18,944 bases of DNA, from assembly GCA_025602915.1 (NCBI GenBank), contig JAHLJZ010000162.1, forward strand, positions 1-18,944, written 5' to 3'. Positions 18,290 to 18,944 of the stretch are shown piece by piece (within the stretch, counting starts at the first letter, position 1; the number at the start of each line of letters is the position of its first letter). Under the pieces are notes generated by a model, which was not told where the DNA came from, did no database searches, and saw nothing but the letters and a program-made list of their open reading frames with translations. The DNA comes from Paraphysoderma sedebokerense. Taxonomy: Eukaryota > Blastocladiomycota > Physodermatomycetes > Physodermatales > Physodermataceae. Both the position numbers and the translations under genes were made by a program.

Positions 18290-18888
18290 TTATTCAAGGT
18301 CGTCGATGGAAAAGCGCCTGTCCGATGGCTTCCAATTTGGGTCTATCGTTGGTGTTGGTGTGAAATCCAAGTCAACCATTGCTCGTTTGCGTTCTTCTTT
18401 CGTAGTTCTTGTTCCTCTGGGAATTACATCACTTTCTACATTTTGGCCAGATTTGAGATTTCGGGCTTTCATGCCTGTTGATGGCTGATCCGAAACGGCT
18501 TCCATAGGAGAAGGTGATTCTTCATCTGCGACACTTGATAATTTTCGTTTACGATCACTTGTCCCGCTAGCAACACGTTCAATAGTGTCTTCCTCATCTA
18601 CAGTTTTTCTGAAATTATCAACATTGGATTCGATGACAGAGGGCACATCGCCGGGGCCTGACATTTCACGGTCAAGGTTTGCTCGAACAGTGTCACTATC
18701 TTCCGGAATAAACACACCTAAATAGTTCGAGACAAGAATTGTTTAGTATGACATCGTACGAAAAATGTTATATTGACTGCTAAAATTTGTTTACCTGTTG
18801 GGTCCTCATTTTCCGTAGGCAATGCGCTTAAGCTGCCGGCATAAGCAACGACAACAGCGATAGCGAAAACGAGTTTCTTGGTCAACAT
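18290..18888 (-). CDS. Secreted, cysteine-free, probably disordered protein, two exons (18795-18888, 18290-18717)
   Basis: I do not recognise a family. A 77-base intron at 18718-18794 (GTAAAC donor, TACTAAAC branch site, TTTAG acceptor) joins the exons in phase 1 to give 173 residues. Residues 1-22 form a textbook signal peptide: MLTKK, then a hydrophobic core LVFAIAVVVAYAG and a cleavage site after SLSA. The mature part has no cysteine, is rich in Asp, Glu, Ser, Thr and Pro, and looks disordered. It carries two basic clusters, RKRK at 87-90 and ERKR at 140-143, which could be Kex2-like processing sites or nuclear targeting signals. It ends RRFSIDDLE. Exon 2 alone would lack the signal peptide. 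A role as extracellular peptide precursor or host-directed effector is conceivable but not shown. The upstream promoter lies at the window edge. Confidence 0.65.
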
Positions 18889-18944
18889 ATTTTTAGTTTT
18901 TTGATCTGGAATAATAAAATTTGTAGACTTCAATAGAAATGCTT

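Overview
The window looks like nuclear DNA of an intron-bearing fungus. Evidence for this is a Ty3/Gypsy chromovirus with a chromodomain, fungal-type respiratory subunits (Qcr8 and Cox13) and short GT-AG introns. I cannot name the lineage; Saccharomycotina yeasts are unlikely because most genes here are split. All gene identities come from recognised protein motifs, without a database search.

Region by region: (1) 1-3087 is the 3' part of an LTR retrotransposon with an open pol frame (reverse transcriptase, RNase H, integrase, chromodomain), a polypurine tract and a probable 3' LTR. (2) 3088 to about 7295 is a tandem satellite with a 182-bp unit and about 23 copies. The LTR abuts it directly, so the element most likely inserted into the array. 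(3) About 7296-11067 has no confident gene; it holds small palindromes, repeats and a few exon-like fragments. (4) 11068-12599 is a two-exon SUMO protease of the Ulp1 type (+). (5) 13057-13436 holds the last two exons of an unidentified gene (-). (6) 14199-15076 is COX13 (-, three exons) and 15906-16300 is QCR8 (+, two exons). They are divergent and share an upstream region of about 0.83 kb. (7) 16609-17262 contains an unidentified, probably multi-exon gene (-), directly downstream of POP5 (17285-17972, -, three exons), an RNase P/MRP subunit. (8) 18290-18888 is a two-exon secreted, cysteine-free, probably disordered protein (-).

The main functional themes are a repeat-rich block that could be heterochromatic or pericentromeric (satellite plus chromodomain retroelement), and a divergent pair encoding subunits of respiratory complexes III and IV that may be co-regulated. 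Most split genes were rebuilt by hand from splice sites. COX13, QCR8, POP5, the Ulp1 gene and the secreted protein join in phase and give family-like or coherent proteins. The two unidentified genes are much less certain. I found no tRNA, rRNA or CRISPR array.
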